From UBA993 sp964436815 (GTDB taxonomy: Bacteria > Bacillota > Dethiobacteria > DTU022): a stretch of DNA of 15,004 nt. The notes beneath the pieces were generated by a model, which did not search any database, was not told the origin of the DNA, and saw nothing but the letters and a program-made list of their open reading frames with translations. The position numbers were made by a program, and so were the translations under genes. Every line of letters begins with the position of its first letter. The first letter of the stretch is position 1. This document shows, piece by piece, positions 6,659-13,897 of this stretch. The stretch is from the NCBI GenBank assembly GCA_964436815.1, contig CAYTER010000048.1, positions 1 to 15,004 on the forward strand. Reading direction: 5' to 3'.

Positions 6659-7969
6659 ATGAATAATCAACTAAAGCCTTTATTAATTGCAGCAATCGGT
6701 GGTTCGGTCTTTGCCATGCATTTTGGCGGCTCCTGTATGTTGTGGCCGGTCACCTGGGGGCAGCAAAGCGGCAACGCAGTGATAACAGCTTATCTGGGCA
6801 TTTTTATCACGGCCATTATTTTCCCCTGGCTTGCTTACCTGGCCGTATCAAAAGAGGGAACCCTGTTTAACCTGGCCAGGATTTCAGTAAACAGAATATT
6901 TGCCCAGATCTTTGGTGGCTTAACGGTGCTGGTGCTTGGCCCGCTCTTTGCTATTCCCCGGATGAGCGCGGCTTCATGGGATGCTATCTGTCAGATACTG
7001 GGTTATGAACAGTCTCCTTTTGCGGCTATGTTTATCTTTACGGCACTATATTATGGCCTGGTATTCTGGTTTCTCTATCGCCGGAGCCAGGTTATTGACA
7101 AGATCGCAAAATATTTGCTGCCGGTACTGGTTATAACGATTACGGCTGTAGTAATCCGCAGCTTAATTTCTCCTTTAGCTGACCGGGTGCCGCCGTTTTA
7201 CCCGGATAATCCTTTCACTTACGGTTTCCTTAACGGTTATCAGACTATGGATTTACCAGCGGCACTGATGTTTGCTACCCTGGTTATTGCCAGCCTGAGA
7301 GATGAGCACGGCCTAAAAGGCAAGCTGCTTAATCGTTACCTGATTTTCACCGCGGGAATCGGCTTCCTGCTGCTGGCGACCAGTCATTTTACACAGATGC
7401 TGGTGGGGGCTTCTACGGGAGAGCTCTTTGCTGATATTTCCTATGCCCGTTTGTATGCAACCATAATACTTGAGCTCTGGGGCCCGATAGGTGGAGTAAT
7501 CTTTAATGTAGCCCTGCTCTTTGCCGCATTAACTTCGGCGGTGGGACTCGGGGGTGGGACTGCTGCCTATTTCGAGGAAGCTTCGGGTGGTAAATGGCCT
7601 TATGTTATTTGCGCGGCAGTAGTTTTATTTTTAAGCGGACTGGTCAGCCTTGTCGGTTTATCTGAAATAATCAGGCTCACCGCGCCAATCCTTGATATGA
7701 TTTACCCCCCGGCTATTGTCCTGGTTCTATTTATTGTTATTGCGCCCGCTTTAAAAGGAGCCCGTTCAGGTGCTTTGCTCGCTGCTTTCGGCTGGGGGAT
7801 TTTTGAAGGAATCTGCGGTTATGCTCTGTTGACCGGCAATGGTCAAGCCCTGCTTACAATCAGGAACCTAATCCCTGGAGCTGCAGCAGGCTTCGGCTGG
7901 GTTGCCGTTACTATTTTGGGCGCGCTGATCGGCCATTTCAGCAGACAAAAAGCAATAACCAACCATTAG
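6659..7969 (+). CDS. BrnQ-like branched-chain amino acid carrier (LIVCS family)
   Basis: The 436-residue membrane protein has about 12 hydrophobic segments, typical for Na+-coupled branched-chain amino acid carriers. The family block LGPLFAIPR (about residues 93-101) is well preserved. The first helix reads FAMHFGGSCMLWPVTWG, where BrnQ proteins usually have FFGAGNLIFPP. The discontinuous-helix region is therefore altered, with Cys and Trp in place of Asn-Leu-Ile-Phe, and the substrate may differ from Leu/Ile/Val. The start is ATG with AAAGGA 8 nt upstream. It is followed after 30 nt by the serine hydrolase gene and likely shares its transcript. A distant carrier subfamily with another amino acid or short acid as substrate is possible. 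Confidence 0.8.
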   Translation: MNNQLKPLLIAAIGGSVFAMHFGGSCMLWPVTWGQQSGNAVITAYLGIFITAIIFPWLAYLAVSKEGTLFNLARISVNRIFAQIFGGLTVLVLGPLFAIPRMSAASWDAICQILGYEQSPFAAMFIFTALYYGLVFWFLYRRSQVIDKIAKYLLPVLVITITAVVIRSLISPLADRVPPFYPDNPFTYGFLNGYQTMDLPAALMFATLVIASLRDEHGLKGKLLNRYLIFTAGIGFLLLATSHFTQMLVGASTGELFADISYARLYATIILELWGPIGGVIFNVALLFAALTSAVGLGGGTAAYFEEASGGKWPYVICAAVVLFLSGLVSLVGLSEIIRLTAPILDMIYPPAIVLVLFIVIAPALKGARSGALLAAFGWGIFEGICGYALLTGNGQALLTIRNLIPGAAAGFGWVAVTILGALIGHFSRQKAITNH

Positions 7970-7999
7970 AAATAGTGAATAACAATTGAAGGAGGGTTT

Positions 8000-9142
8000 A
8001 TGGTGATCGATATTAACCGGCAAGAGGAACTTAAAAATAAGTTGAATGATCTGCTTCGTTCCTTAGCAGGAACAAAAGGGGTTAATGTAGCTTTTGCTGC
8101 AGTAGAAAGCGGAGATGGCTCTTTCAAGTGGTTTGGCAGTGCCGGTGACGCTGAACCTGGTTCGTTAAAGATAGATGCCGGTACGCCTTTTTGGATTGCC
8201 AGTATTACCAAGTTATTTATTGCGGCGGCCATCTTGAAGCTGCAGGAGCAAAAGCTGATCGTTATTGATCATCCAATAAAAGAATACTTAGCAGCCGAAC
8301 TGGTGGATGGGATACACCGCACGAAAGATGGTATCGACTTTAGCGATCAAATTACTGTCCGTCACCTTCTGAGCCATACTTCCGGCTTGCCGGATTATAT
8401 TGAAATAAAACCAAAAGGCGGAAAGAGCCTTTTTGATCTGATTCTGGAGGGTGGAGATCGCGCCTGGTCAATCAGCGATGCTTTGCAGATCGTCAAGGAT
8501 GCAAGAAGTCCGTTGTTTGAACCACAACCTCTGGATCAGGAGATCAAAAAAGCCCGCTACTCTGACACGAACTATCAGCTGTTAATTGCCATTATTGAAG
8601 CAGTCACCGGGAATGAAATAGACACTGTATTCAGGGAAATGTTTTACAAACCACTCAAGCTGAACAGGACTTATCATCCGGGGGGCACGCCACTTGATCC
8701 GGTTACCCCGCAGCCGCTACCTGTCTGGAATGGTCAGTCTGCCCTTAACATTCCTTTAGCTATGAAATCTTTTGGCGATCCTTTCAGTACTACTCAAGAT
8801 TTAATCGTTTTTCTAAGGGCGTTACTGAGCGGCAGTATTTTTACCGATCCGGAGACACTGGAACAGATGCGCAGCGGCTGGAATCGTTTTGGTTTTATGA
8901 TCAGTCCGGTTGCGCCAGGTTGGCCTACTGAGTATGGGCTTGGAGTGATGCGTTTTGAAATGCCGCGTTTTGTAACACCCTTTAGAGCTGTTCCGGCAGT
9001 AATTGGTCACACCGGGGCGATCGGCTCATGGCTGTTTTATTGCCCCACCAACGAGCTTTACCTGGCAGGCACAGTGAGCCAGATTGGCGGGGGAGCGGCA
9101 CCGTATCGCTTCATCCCTAAGGCGTTACAGCTTTTTAATTAA
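8000..9142 (+). CDS. Serine hydrolase of the beta-lactamase/DD-peptidase fold, no signal peptide
   Basis: The 380-residue protein has the class C beta-lactamase / DD-peptidase layout: S68-I-T-K71 (nucleophile and base) in PFWIASITKLF, HLLSHTSGLPDY (122-133), Y187-S-D189 in ARYSDTNYQLL, and H337-T-G339 in IGHTGAIGS near the end. The second motif is Y-S-D rather than the usual Y-x-N, a variant found in esterase and D-amino-acid amidase-like members. The N-terminus is charged (MVIDINRQEELKNKL) and shows no signal peptide or membrane helix, so the enzyme should be cytoplasmic. That argues against peptidoglycan trimming and for an esterase, amidase or D-peptide hydrolase. The start is ATG at 8000 or GTG at 8003, both just after GGAGG. 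It lies 30 nt after the BrnQ-like gene. Confidence 0.85.
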   Translation: MVIDINRQEELKNKLNDLLRSLAGTKGVNVAFAAVESGDGSFKWFGSAGDAEPGSLKIDAGTPFWIASITKLFIAAAILKLQEQKLIVIDHPIKEYLAAELVDGIHRTKDGIDFSDQITVRHLLSHTSGLPDYIEIKPKGGKSLFDLILEGGDRAWSISDALQIVKDARSPLFEPQPLDQEIKKARYSDTNYQLLIAIIEAVTGNEIDTVFREMFYKPLKLNRTYHPGGTPLDPVTPQPLPVWNGQSALNIPLAMKSFGDPFSTTQDLIVFLRALLSGSIFTDPETLEQMRSGWNRFGFMISPVAPGWPTEYGLGVMRFEMPRFVTPFRAVPAVIGHTGAIGSWLFYCPTNELYLAGTVSQIGGGAAPYRFIPKALQLFN

Positions 9143-9188
9143 ACTATAAAACCTCAAGCCACCGATGCAAATTATTTTATAAAAACTA

Positions 9189-9217
9189 TTGCTTTTTTGT
9201 ATAAACGATGTTATCCT
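9189..9217 (+). promoter_or_regulatory. Promoter of the TetR-ABC operon
   Basis: TTGCTT (9189-9194), a 17-bp spacer and TATCCT (9212-9217) form a moderate sigma-A-type promoter in the 120-bp gap after the serine hydrolase. The predicted start of transcription, near 9224, falls inside the palindromic operator, so a bound repressor would block the polymerase. The match is modest in the -10 region. Confidence 0.5.
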
Positions 9218-9250
9218 TAGACCGGGTGGTCTAGACCGCCCGGTCTAAGG
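9215..9250. promoter_or_regulatory. 36-bp palindromic TetR-family operator (two overlapping dyads)
   Basis: The 36-bp stretch is an inverted repeat in which 17 of 18 base pairs match; the exception is 9227/9238. Within it are two 16-bp dyads with identical arms, TAGACC-N4-GGTCTA, at 9218-9233 and 9232-9247. Their centres are 14 bp apart. This is the form expected for two repressor dimers binding side by side, as described for QacR-type operators. It covers the -10 edge, the predicted start of transcription and the front of the SD (AAGGAGG, 9247-9253) of the regulator gene. Autorepression is the natural reading. Confidence 0.85.
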
Positions 9251-9262
9251 AGGCGTGTATTA

Positions 9263-9916
9263 ATGGTTAAACAGGGTTTTCTCAATCTTAAGCCGGCAGA
9301 ACAAAGCCGGGTAATTGAAGCGGCTCTGGATGAGTTCGCGGAAAAAGATTATGAAGCGGCTTCCTTGAATAATATTATTGCCAGGGCTGGGATCTCTAAG
9401 GGTAGCATGTACTACTATTTCGCCAGCAAGGAAGATCTCTATGTTTACCTGATTAATCATGTGATGGAAGTAAAAGAACGTTTCCTTAATCAAGCCCTTT
9501 CAAAAGCTGTAAAGCCAGTGTCGGAAATGAACTTTTTCGAGAATCTTGAGTTTCAAATGCTGGCCTCAGTAGACTTTGCCACAGAGCACTACCGCCCGCA
9601 CCAGTTAAGCATCCGCTTGCAAAATATGGACGAAGGCCCCCTTAAAGAAAGACTGTTTGGCGATTTAACCAGAGCTTTCGAGGATTACGTAAAGCAGATG
9701 GTTGATTCGGCGATGCAGGCGGGCGAAATTAGGGCTGATTTTGACAGTGATTTTGTTGTCCGCATTTTGAAGTTTACGCTGATGCGTTTTACTGACATCT
9801 ATCCTGACTACAAGGAATTTATGGCTGATGACAGCAGGACTCTGAAGGCGGAAACACTCAAACTTTCGTCATTCCTGAGGAAAGGTTTACAAAAAGAACA
9901 CGGTGAGGAGGCTTAA
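9263..9916 (+). CDS. TetR/AcrR-family transcriptional repressor
   Basis: The 217-residue protein has a TetR N-terminal DNA-binding domain. The helix-turn-helix region reads ASLNNIIARAGISKGSMYYYFASKEDLYVYLI (33-64), with the family's G-I-S-K-G-x-(M/F)-Y-x-Y-F recognition segment. The C-terminal ligand domain is all-helical and unassigned, with FLRKGL near its end. The ATG is preceded by AAGGAGG with a 9-nt gap. It sits directly behind the 36-bp palindrome, so it most likely represses itself and the downstream membrane and ABC genes until a ligand binds. Its stop is 2 nt before the next start, which indicates one transcript. The inducer is unknown; exported toxic compounds are the usual ligands for this arrangement. 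Confidence 0.92.
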   Translation: MVKQGFLNLKPAEQSRVIEAALDEFAEKDYEAASLNNIIARAGISKGSMYYYFASKEDLYVYLINHVMEVKERFLNQALSKAVKPVSEMNFFENLEFQMLASVDFATEHYRPHQLSIRLQNMDEGPLKERLFGDLTRAFEDYVKQMVDSAMQAGEIRADFDSDFVVRILKFTLMRFTDIYPDYKEFMADDSRTLKAETLKLSSFLRKGLQKEHGEEA

Positions 9917-9918
9917 TC

Positions 9919-10320
9919 ATGAACTACTTTCAAATTTTATCTTTTATCTTTGGAGCAATCCTGATCCTGACCCGACCGGCAATTCAGTTTTTTCCGAAAC
10001 AGTGGAATGCTTTTGAGTTAAATACTGCTTATACGGAAAAACAGCCTCATTGGGTCTGGTTTGTCAGCATTTTTGGCCTTGGCCTGGTAGCGCTAACCTG
10101 GTTTATGCATTTTACTGCTGGCATACCTTATTCAATAGTAATCACCTTGGTGATAACCTTAACCCTGGTAAAAATGTCACAGGTGCTCTTCAACTATCAA
10201 CAGTTCAGGGCTTTCGTAGTCAGGGTCCTTGAAAAGGATCGGAAAACTTTATCTTTAATCAATGTTTCGGCGTTGTTATTAGGGGTCGGTTGCTTGCTGA
10301 TCGGCTTTTTTCTCTACTAA
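9919..10320 (+). CDS. Four-helix membrane protein, tandem paralogue 1
   Basis: I do not recognise the family. The 133-residue protein has about four hydrophobic segments: residues 4-18, 46-64, 70-90 and 112-132. The first loop carries Y-T-E-K-Q-P, followed by FGLGLVALTWFMHFT; FNYQQF and the charged EKDR sit before the last helix, and the chain ends FLY. The gene at 10333 repeats this plan with Y-S-E-R-R-P, LGLGLIALTWYLHFT, DYQKF, RKDR and ILY, so the two arose by duplication. The start ATG is 2 nt after the regulator stop, with GGAGG inside the regulator's last codons, so translation is coupled. The conserved W, H and charged loops may mark interaction with the ABC exporter or with its partner copy (inference). 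No catalytic motif. Confidence 0.8.
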   Translation: MNYFQILSFIFGAILILTRPAIQFFPKQWNAFELNTAYTEKQPHWVWFVSIFGLGLVALTWFMHFTAGIPYSIVITLVITLTLVKMSQVLFNYQQFRAFVVRVLEKDRKTLSLINVSALLLGVGCLLIGFFLY

Positions 10321-10332
10321 AGGAGGGTTAAC

Positions 10333-10734
10333 ATGAACTATTTTAAAGTGCTCGGCATCGTCTTTGGACTGGCTGCATTCTTAAAGCCTTTTTACATGCA
10401 CCTGCTTCCCTGGGATGAAAAAAGCTTCTTAGAAAAATTCTATAGCGAGAGACGACCGCCCTACATCGTGGTTATTGCCTTACTGGGGCTTGGTCTGATT
10501 GCCCTGACCTGGTATCTGCATTTCACCTTAGATGTTGCCAATTCGATATACCTGACCGTCCTGTTCTCCCTGACCGCTGTGAAAGCACTAGTATTGCTGC
10601 TGGACTACCAAAAATTTCAGAAGACAGTGGCGGCCATGCTGCGCAAAGACCGGGGCCGGGGAGTAGTCCTTATTGATATTATAGTTTCGGTAATCGGTCT
10701 GATAATCTTATTAGCGACCTGGATTTTATATTAA
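10333..10734 (+). CDS. Four-helix membrane protein, tandem paralogue 2
   Basis: Also 133 residues and a diverged copy of the preceding gene. Shared positions include the M-N-Y-F start, FG at 11-12, Y-S-E-R-R-P (37-42), GLGLIALTWYLHFT (52-65), VK at 83-84, DYQKF (91-95), RKDR (104-107) and the C-terminal LY. The extramembrane loops and helix 1 differ much more. The pair may form a heterodimer in the membrane. AAAGGAGGG precedes the ATG, and the gene begins 12 nt after the first copy ends. The ABC ATPase gene follows after 29 nt. Function is unknown; a membrane accessory or sensor for the exporter is a guess from position only. Confidence 0.8.
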   Translation: MNYFKVLGIVFGLAAFLKPFYMHLLPWDEKSFLEKFYSERRPPYIVVIALLGLGLIALTWYLHFTLDVANSIYLTVLFSLTAVKALVLLLDYQKFQKTVAAMLRKDRGRGVVLIDIIVSVIGLIILLATWILY

Positions 10735-10763
10735 CTACCAAGATATTTTCTGGAGGTGCAACG

Positions 10764-11486
10764 ATGATTGAAATTAAGAATCTGTCAAAGAGCTACAACA
10801 AGGGAGCAGTCAAAGCGGTTGACGATTTGAACCTGACTATTAATAATGGTGAGATTTTTGGTTTCCTGGGCCCAAATGGGGCCGGCAAAACAACGACGAT
10901 CAAGATGATGGTGGGTCTGCTCAAGCCGGACAGCGGAACGGTTAAGATAAATGGATCCTCAATAGCTGAAGATCCGCTTACAGTAAAGCAATCGATCAGC
11001 TTTGTCCCTGACAGCCCGGAAGTTTACGAAAAACTGACCGGAATCGAGTACCTGAACTTCATGGGAGATGTCTACTCTGTTCCGGCTGATCTGCGTCGTG
11101 AGAGGCTTAAGTACCTGTTGGATCTCTTCTCACTAAGCGATGCTGTCGGTGATCTGATTCAGTCTTATTCACATGGCATGCGTCAGAAAATCGTCCTGGT
11201 CGGGGCGATGCTGCATGAACCAGAGGTTTTTATTTTGGATGAACCGATGGTCGGCCTTGACCCCAGATCATCAAACAACTTGAAAAACTACATGCGTGAC
11301 CACTGTAAAGCCGGTAAAACGGTTTTCTTTTCAACGCACATTCTTGAGGTGGCAGAAAAACTCTGTGACCGCATTGGTATCATCCATAAAGGCAAGTTGA
11401 TTGCTTGCGGCACAATGGATGAACTAAAAGAAACGGCCGCCAACCGCGAAAGCCTCGAAAATATCTTTTTGGAGCTGACTGAATGA
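10764..11486 (+). CDS. ABC transporter ATP-binding protein
   Basis: The 240-residue protein is a complete nucleotide-binding domain: Walker A GPNGAGKT (36-43), signature Y-S-H-G-M-R (135-140), Walker B VFILDE (155-160) with catalytic Glu160, the D-loop GLD, and the switch His192 in FFSTH. Where most ABC proteins have the Q-loop Gln, this one reads FVPDSPEVYEKLTG, with Asp83. The signature SHGMR in place of SGGQ is frequent in ABC-2-type exporter ATPases. It should energise the permease encoded next, which overlaps it by 4 bp. GGAGG lies 7 nt before the ATG. Part of the TetR-controlled operon. Substrate is unknown; the type is usual for drug, peptide or bacteriocin export and self-protection. 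Confidence 0.93.
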   Translation: MIEIKNLSKSYNKGAVKAVDDLNLTINNGEIFGFLGPNGAGKTTTIKMMVGLLKPDSGTVKINGSSIAEDPLTVKQSISFVPDSPEVYEKLTGIEYLNFMGDVYSVPADLRRERLKYLLDLFSLSDAVGDLIQSYSHGMRQKIVLVGAMLHEPEVFILDEPMVGLDPRSSNNLKNYMRDHCKAGKTVFFSTHILEVAEKLCDRIGIIHKGKLIACGTMDELKETAANRESLENIFLELTE

Positions 11487-13153
11487 TGAACATATTCAAA
11501 TTAACCTTAATCCAATTGCGGATCAATCTTGGGCTTTCAGCTTTACGCTGGTATATGAAAAATGACCTGAAGAAGTTCCTTGGGGCTATAGGGATCATCG
11601 CCCTGGTTATTTTCAGCCTGGGGCCGGTATTTTTCCTTTATCTGAAATTACTCCAGGGAGCTTACCAGGTAACAGCGGAGATGGGTCAGCCTGAAGTGGT
11701 ATTAGCAACCGGCTTAATGATCTCGTCCATGCTGGTGCTCTTTTTCGGTCTGACGATGGTTCTCTCTGTCTTTTTCTTCTCCCGGGATCTATCTCTGCTG
11801 GTTCCCTTGCCCTTGCAGCCGGGCACAATCATGGGCTCAAAGTTCGCCGTCATCATTTTCTACGAGTATCTTACTATTGCTCCGTTCCTGATCCCGGCGA
11901 TCTGGGTCTTCGGCAGCGGCAGCGGTGCCGGCCCTGTTTATTGGTTGATGGGTTTTCTCATATTTTTACTGACTCCGGTTATTCCCTTAGGGCTGGCGGC
12001 TATCTTTATCGTGTTGATGATGAGCCTGACAAACCTGAGCAAAAAACGCGATACTTTAAGAATCGTCGCCATGGTATTCTTTTTGCTCATTGTTTTTGCG
12101 CTTAACTATATTTTGACCGGTATTCCTGAAGGGGAAGAACTGGCTTATATGGAGGAGTTACTGTTAAAGAGCGAGGGGCTGCTGACCTACATGACCCGCA
12201 TCTACCCTCCTGCCCTTTTTGCCGCTCGAGCTCTCACAGCTGAGGGTTTACAAAAGCTAACCTGGTTCAGCTTTTTTGTGTTGACAAACCTTGCCGGATT
12301 AGTCCTTGTCTTTATAGCCGGGCAGAAGCTGTTTTATCGCGGTTTAATCGGTGGCACCGAAGTGAGTAAAGGCAAGGCTCTTTCAGCTGATCAAGTCACC
12401 AGGAAACTCAGCTCTACATCGTCACCGGCAACGGCGATCGCCTGGCGAGAGATAAAATATCTTTTACGCACCCCGGTCTATTTATTTAATAGTCTCGCCG
12501 TCCTGGTAATTGTCCCGGTAATCCTGGTAATCCCGTTAATCAGTGGAGGAGCACTTACTACCCTAATTGATACCCTGCGCAATGAAATCCCCCGCCTGGT
12601 GCAAATCAGCGCCCTGGCTGGTTTTATAGCTATGATGGCCCTTTTTACACCGGCTTCTTCAAGTTCCTTTTCACGTGAAGGAAGGCAGTTCTGGATTTCC
12701 CAGGTAATACCGGTGAGTGCAAAGGATCAAATTCACGGAAAAATTCTTTATAGCTATATGGTTTCCGCGTTGGCTATCCCATTGGTAGTCCTGATCAGCC
12801 TAATTATCCTGCCCCTGGGTCTAATGGAACTTGTTTTAGTTGCCATTCTAGGCCTAATGGCCGGCCTGCCGGCTATTATCGTTAGTTTGCTAATAGATTT
12901 GCTGAGGCCATACCTGACCTGGGATAACCCCCAGAAGGCAATCAAGCAAAACATTAATGTGCTCTTTGCCATGTTAGCCGGAGGAGTAATCTATGCCCTG
13001 ATTTTTATAGCAGGGTGGCTTGTCTACCAGTTCGCAGGCTCAGACCTGGCGATTTACCTGGGAGTTGCTGCGGTTTCACTGGTCATCGGCGGGCTGCTCT
13101 ATTTTTTCCTGATCAGAATCGCCCCCAGGAGATATCGTGATATCGAAGCATAA
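11483..13153 (+). CDS. ABC-2-like exporter permease
   Basis: The 556-residue membrane protein has about 12 predicted helices in two sets of six, split by a soluble loop near residues 290-320 (GGTEVSKGKALSADQVTRKL). It looks like two fused permease halves, as in putative ABC-exporter permeases of the ABC_tran_2 type (recalled from Clostridia, not checked). The second half has SFSREGRQFW before a helix bundle, similar to the amphipathic lead-in of ABC-2 permeases. No ATP-binding motif is present. ATG 11483 overlaps the ATPase stop (ATGA), with GGAG 8 nt upstream, so the two are coupled. The in-frame ATG at 11486 is the alternative start. It is assigned as the membrane partner of the ATPase. Confidence 0.88.
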   Translation: MMNIFKLTLIQLRINLGLSALRWYMKNDLKKFLGAIGIIALVIFSLGPVFFLYLKLLQGAYQVTAEMGQPEVVLATGLMISSMLVLFFGLTMVLSVFFFSRDLSLLVPLPLQPGTIMGSKFAVIIFYEYLTIAPFLIPAIWVFGSGSGAGPVYWLMGFLIFLLTPVIPLGLAAIFIVLMMSLTNLSKKRDTLRIVAMVFFLLIVFALNYILTGIPEGEELAYMEELLLKSEGLLTYMTRIYPPALFAARALTAEGLQKLTWFSFFVLTNLAGLVLVFIAGQKLFYRGLIGGTEVSKGKALSADQVTRKLSSTSSPATAIAWREIKYLLRTPVYLFNSLAVLVIVPVILVIPLISGGALTTLIDTLRNEIPRLVQISALAGFIAMMALFTPASSSSFSREGRQFWISQVIPVSAKDQIHGKILYSYMVSALAIPLVVLISLIILPLGLMELVLVAILGLMAGLPAIIVSLLIDLLRPYLTWDNPQKAIKQNINVLFAMLAGGVIYALIFIAGWLVYQFAGSDLAIYLGVAAVSLVIGGLLYFFLIRIAPRRYRDIEA

Positions 13154-13178
13154 AGCCGAAGCAGGAGGTTTGGTAAAT

Positions 13179-13850
13179 ATGTTTAAAAGATTTCGGGAAT
13201 ATATTAAAGCAGCCGGAAATGATAAGCTAATGGTTATAGCGCCAGTTGTGCTCCTTGTGACTACTTATCTAGTTTTTACTGCTGCAGTTAAACTAGTCGG
13301 CTTAAAACCGGGCTATTTAATCGGCTTTCTTTTTTATTGGGTTGCCTGGTGCCTGTTATTTCCGCTCTGGCTGCTTGGTAAGGAAGCTGTTTTAAGTATG
13401 TTTCGTAAAGTAGCTGAACCTCTGGGTAAACCAAAATGGCTGGGTGTAATACTCCTCTTTGCATTGCCAATTTTTACCTTGGTCTATGCTTTCCCCGTGC
13501 AGCTGCCGAAAGCAACATTGATGATTGTTGTTTTATCGGCGCTAATTGCCCTGATAAACGCCACTTGTGAGGAGATATTATGGCGTGGGGTTTATTTCAA
13601 AGTCTTTCCGGGTAGCATCTGGTGGGGTTACCTCTACCCGGCGATTTGGTTTGGACTCTGGCATTATGCGCCACAGACAGTACTGACCAGCAGTTATCCT
13701 GGCGGTGCCCATTCACTGGTTCTATTTGCAGTAGTACTCGGCTTGATGTGGGGCTGGGTTGCCTGGAAAACAAAATCGATCCGTTGGGCTACTATGGCTC
13801 ATATCATTCTTGATTTTTCCGGATTGGGCGCCCTTTTCTACTTCAGTTAG
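13179..13850 (+). CDS. CPBP-family intramembrane metalloprotease (second copy)
   Basis: The 223-residue membrane protein carries E131-E132-I-L-W-R136, F158-x3-H162 (WFGLWHYAP) and H208-x3-D212 (MAHIILDFSG). These are the three CPBP motifs, with Asp in the last place where Asn is more common. The preferred start is ATG 13179, with GGAGG 10 nt upstream; an in-frame GTG at 13137 would overlap the permease gene and has no placed SD. It lies 25 nt after the permease and probably shares the operon. CPBP proteins beside ABC exporters are often involved in peptide maturation or immunity, so a role with the exported compound is plausible but unproven. It differs greatly from the copy at 5185-5904 outside the motifs. 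Confidence 0.88.
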   Translation: MFKRFREYIKAAGNDKLMVIAPVVLLVTTYLVFTAAVKLVGLKPGYLIGFLFYWVAWCLLFPLWLLGKEAVLSMFRKVAEPLGKPKWLGVILLFALPIFTLVYAFPVQLPKATLMIVVLSALIALINATCEEILWRGVYFKVFPGSIWWGYLYPAIWFGLWHYAPQTVLTSSYPGGAHSLVLFAVVLGLMWGWVAWKTKSIRWATMAHIILDFSGLGALFYFS

Positions 13851-13863
13851 AAACGAATATAAT
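13835..13863 (+). promoter_or_regulatory. Weak candidate promoter of the secreted serine hydrolase gene
   Basis: A perfect TATAAT at 13858-13863 lies 34 nt before the next start codon. The -35 at 17 bp spacing is poor (TTTCTA), and it overlaps the end of the CPBP gene. It could give the secreted hydrolase its own transcript, or read-through from the operon may suffice. No terminator hairpin is seen between the two genes. Confidence 0.35.
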
Positions 13864-13897
13864 AGTATGGAAATTTATATAGTTGATGGAGTTAAAA

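Noticed and set aside
5185..13850. The two CPBP proteases as a recent duplication
   Set aside because: Outside the EExxxR, FxxxH and HxxxN/D motifs the sequences are unrelated in length and composition, so they are separate family members.
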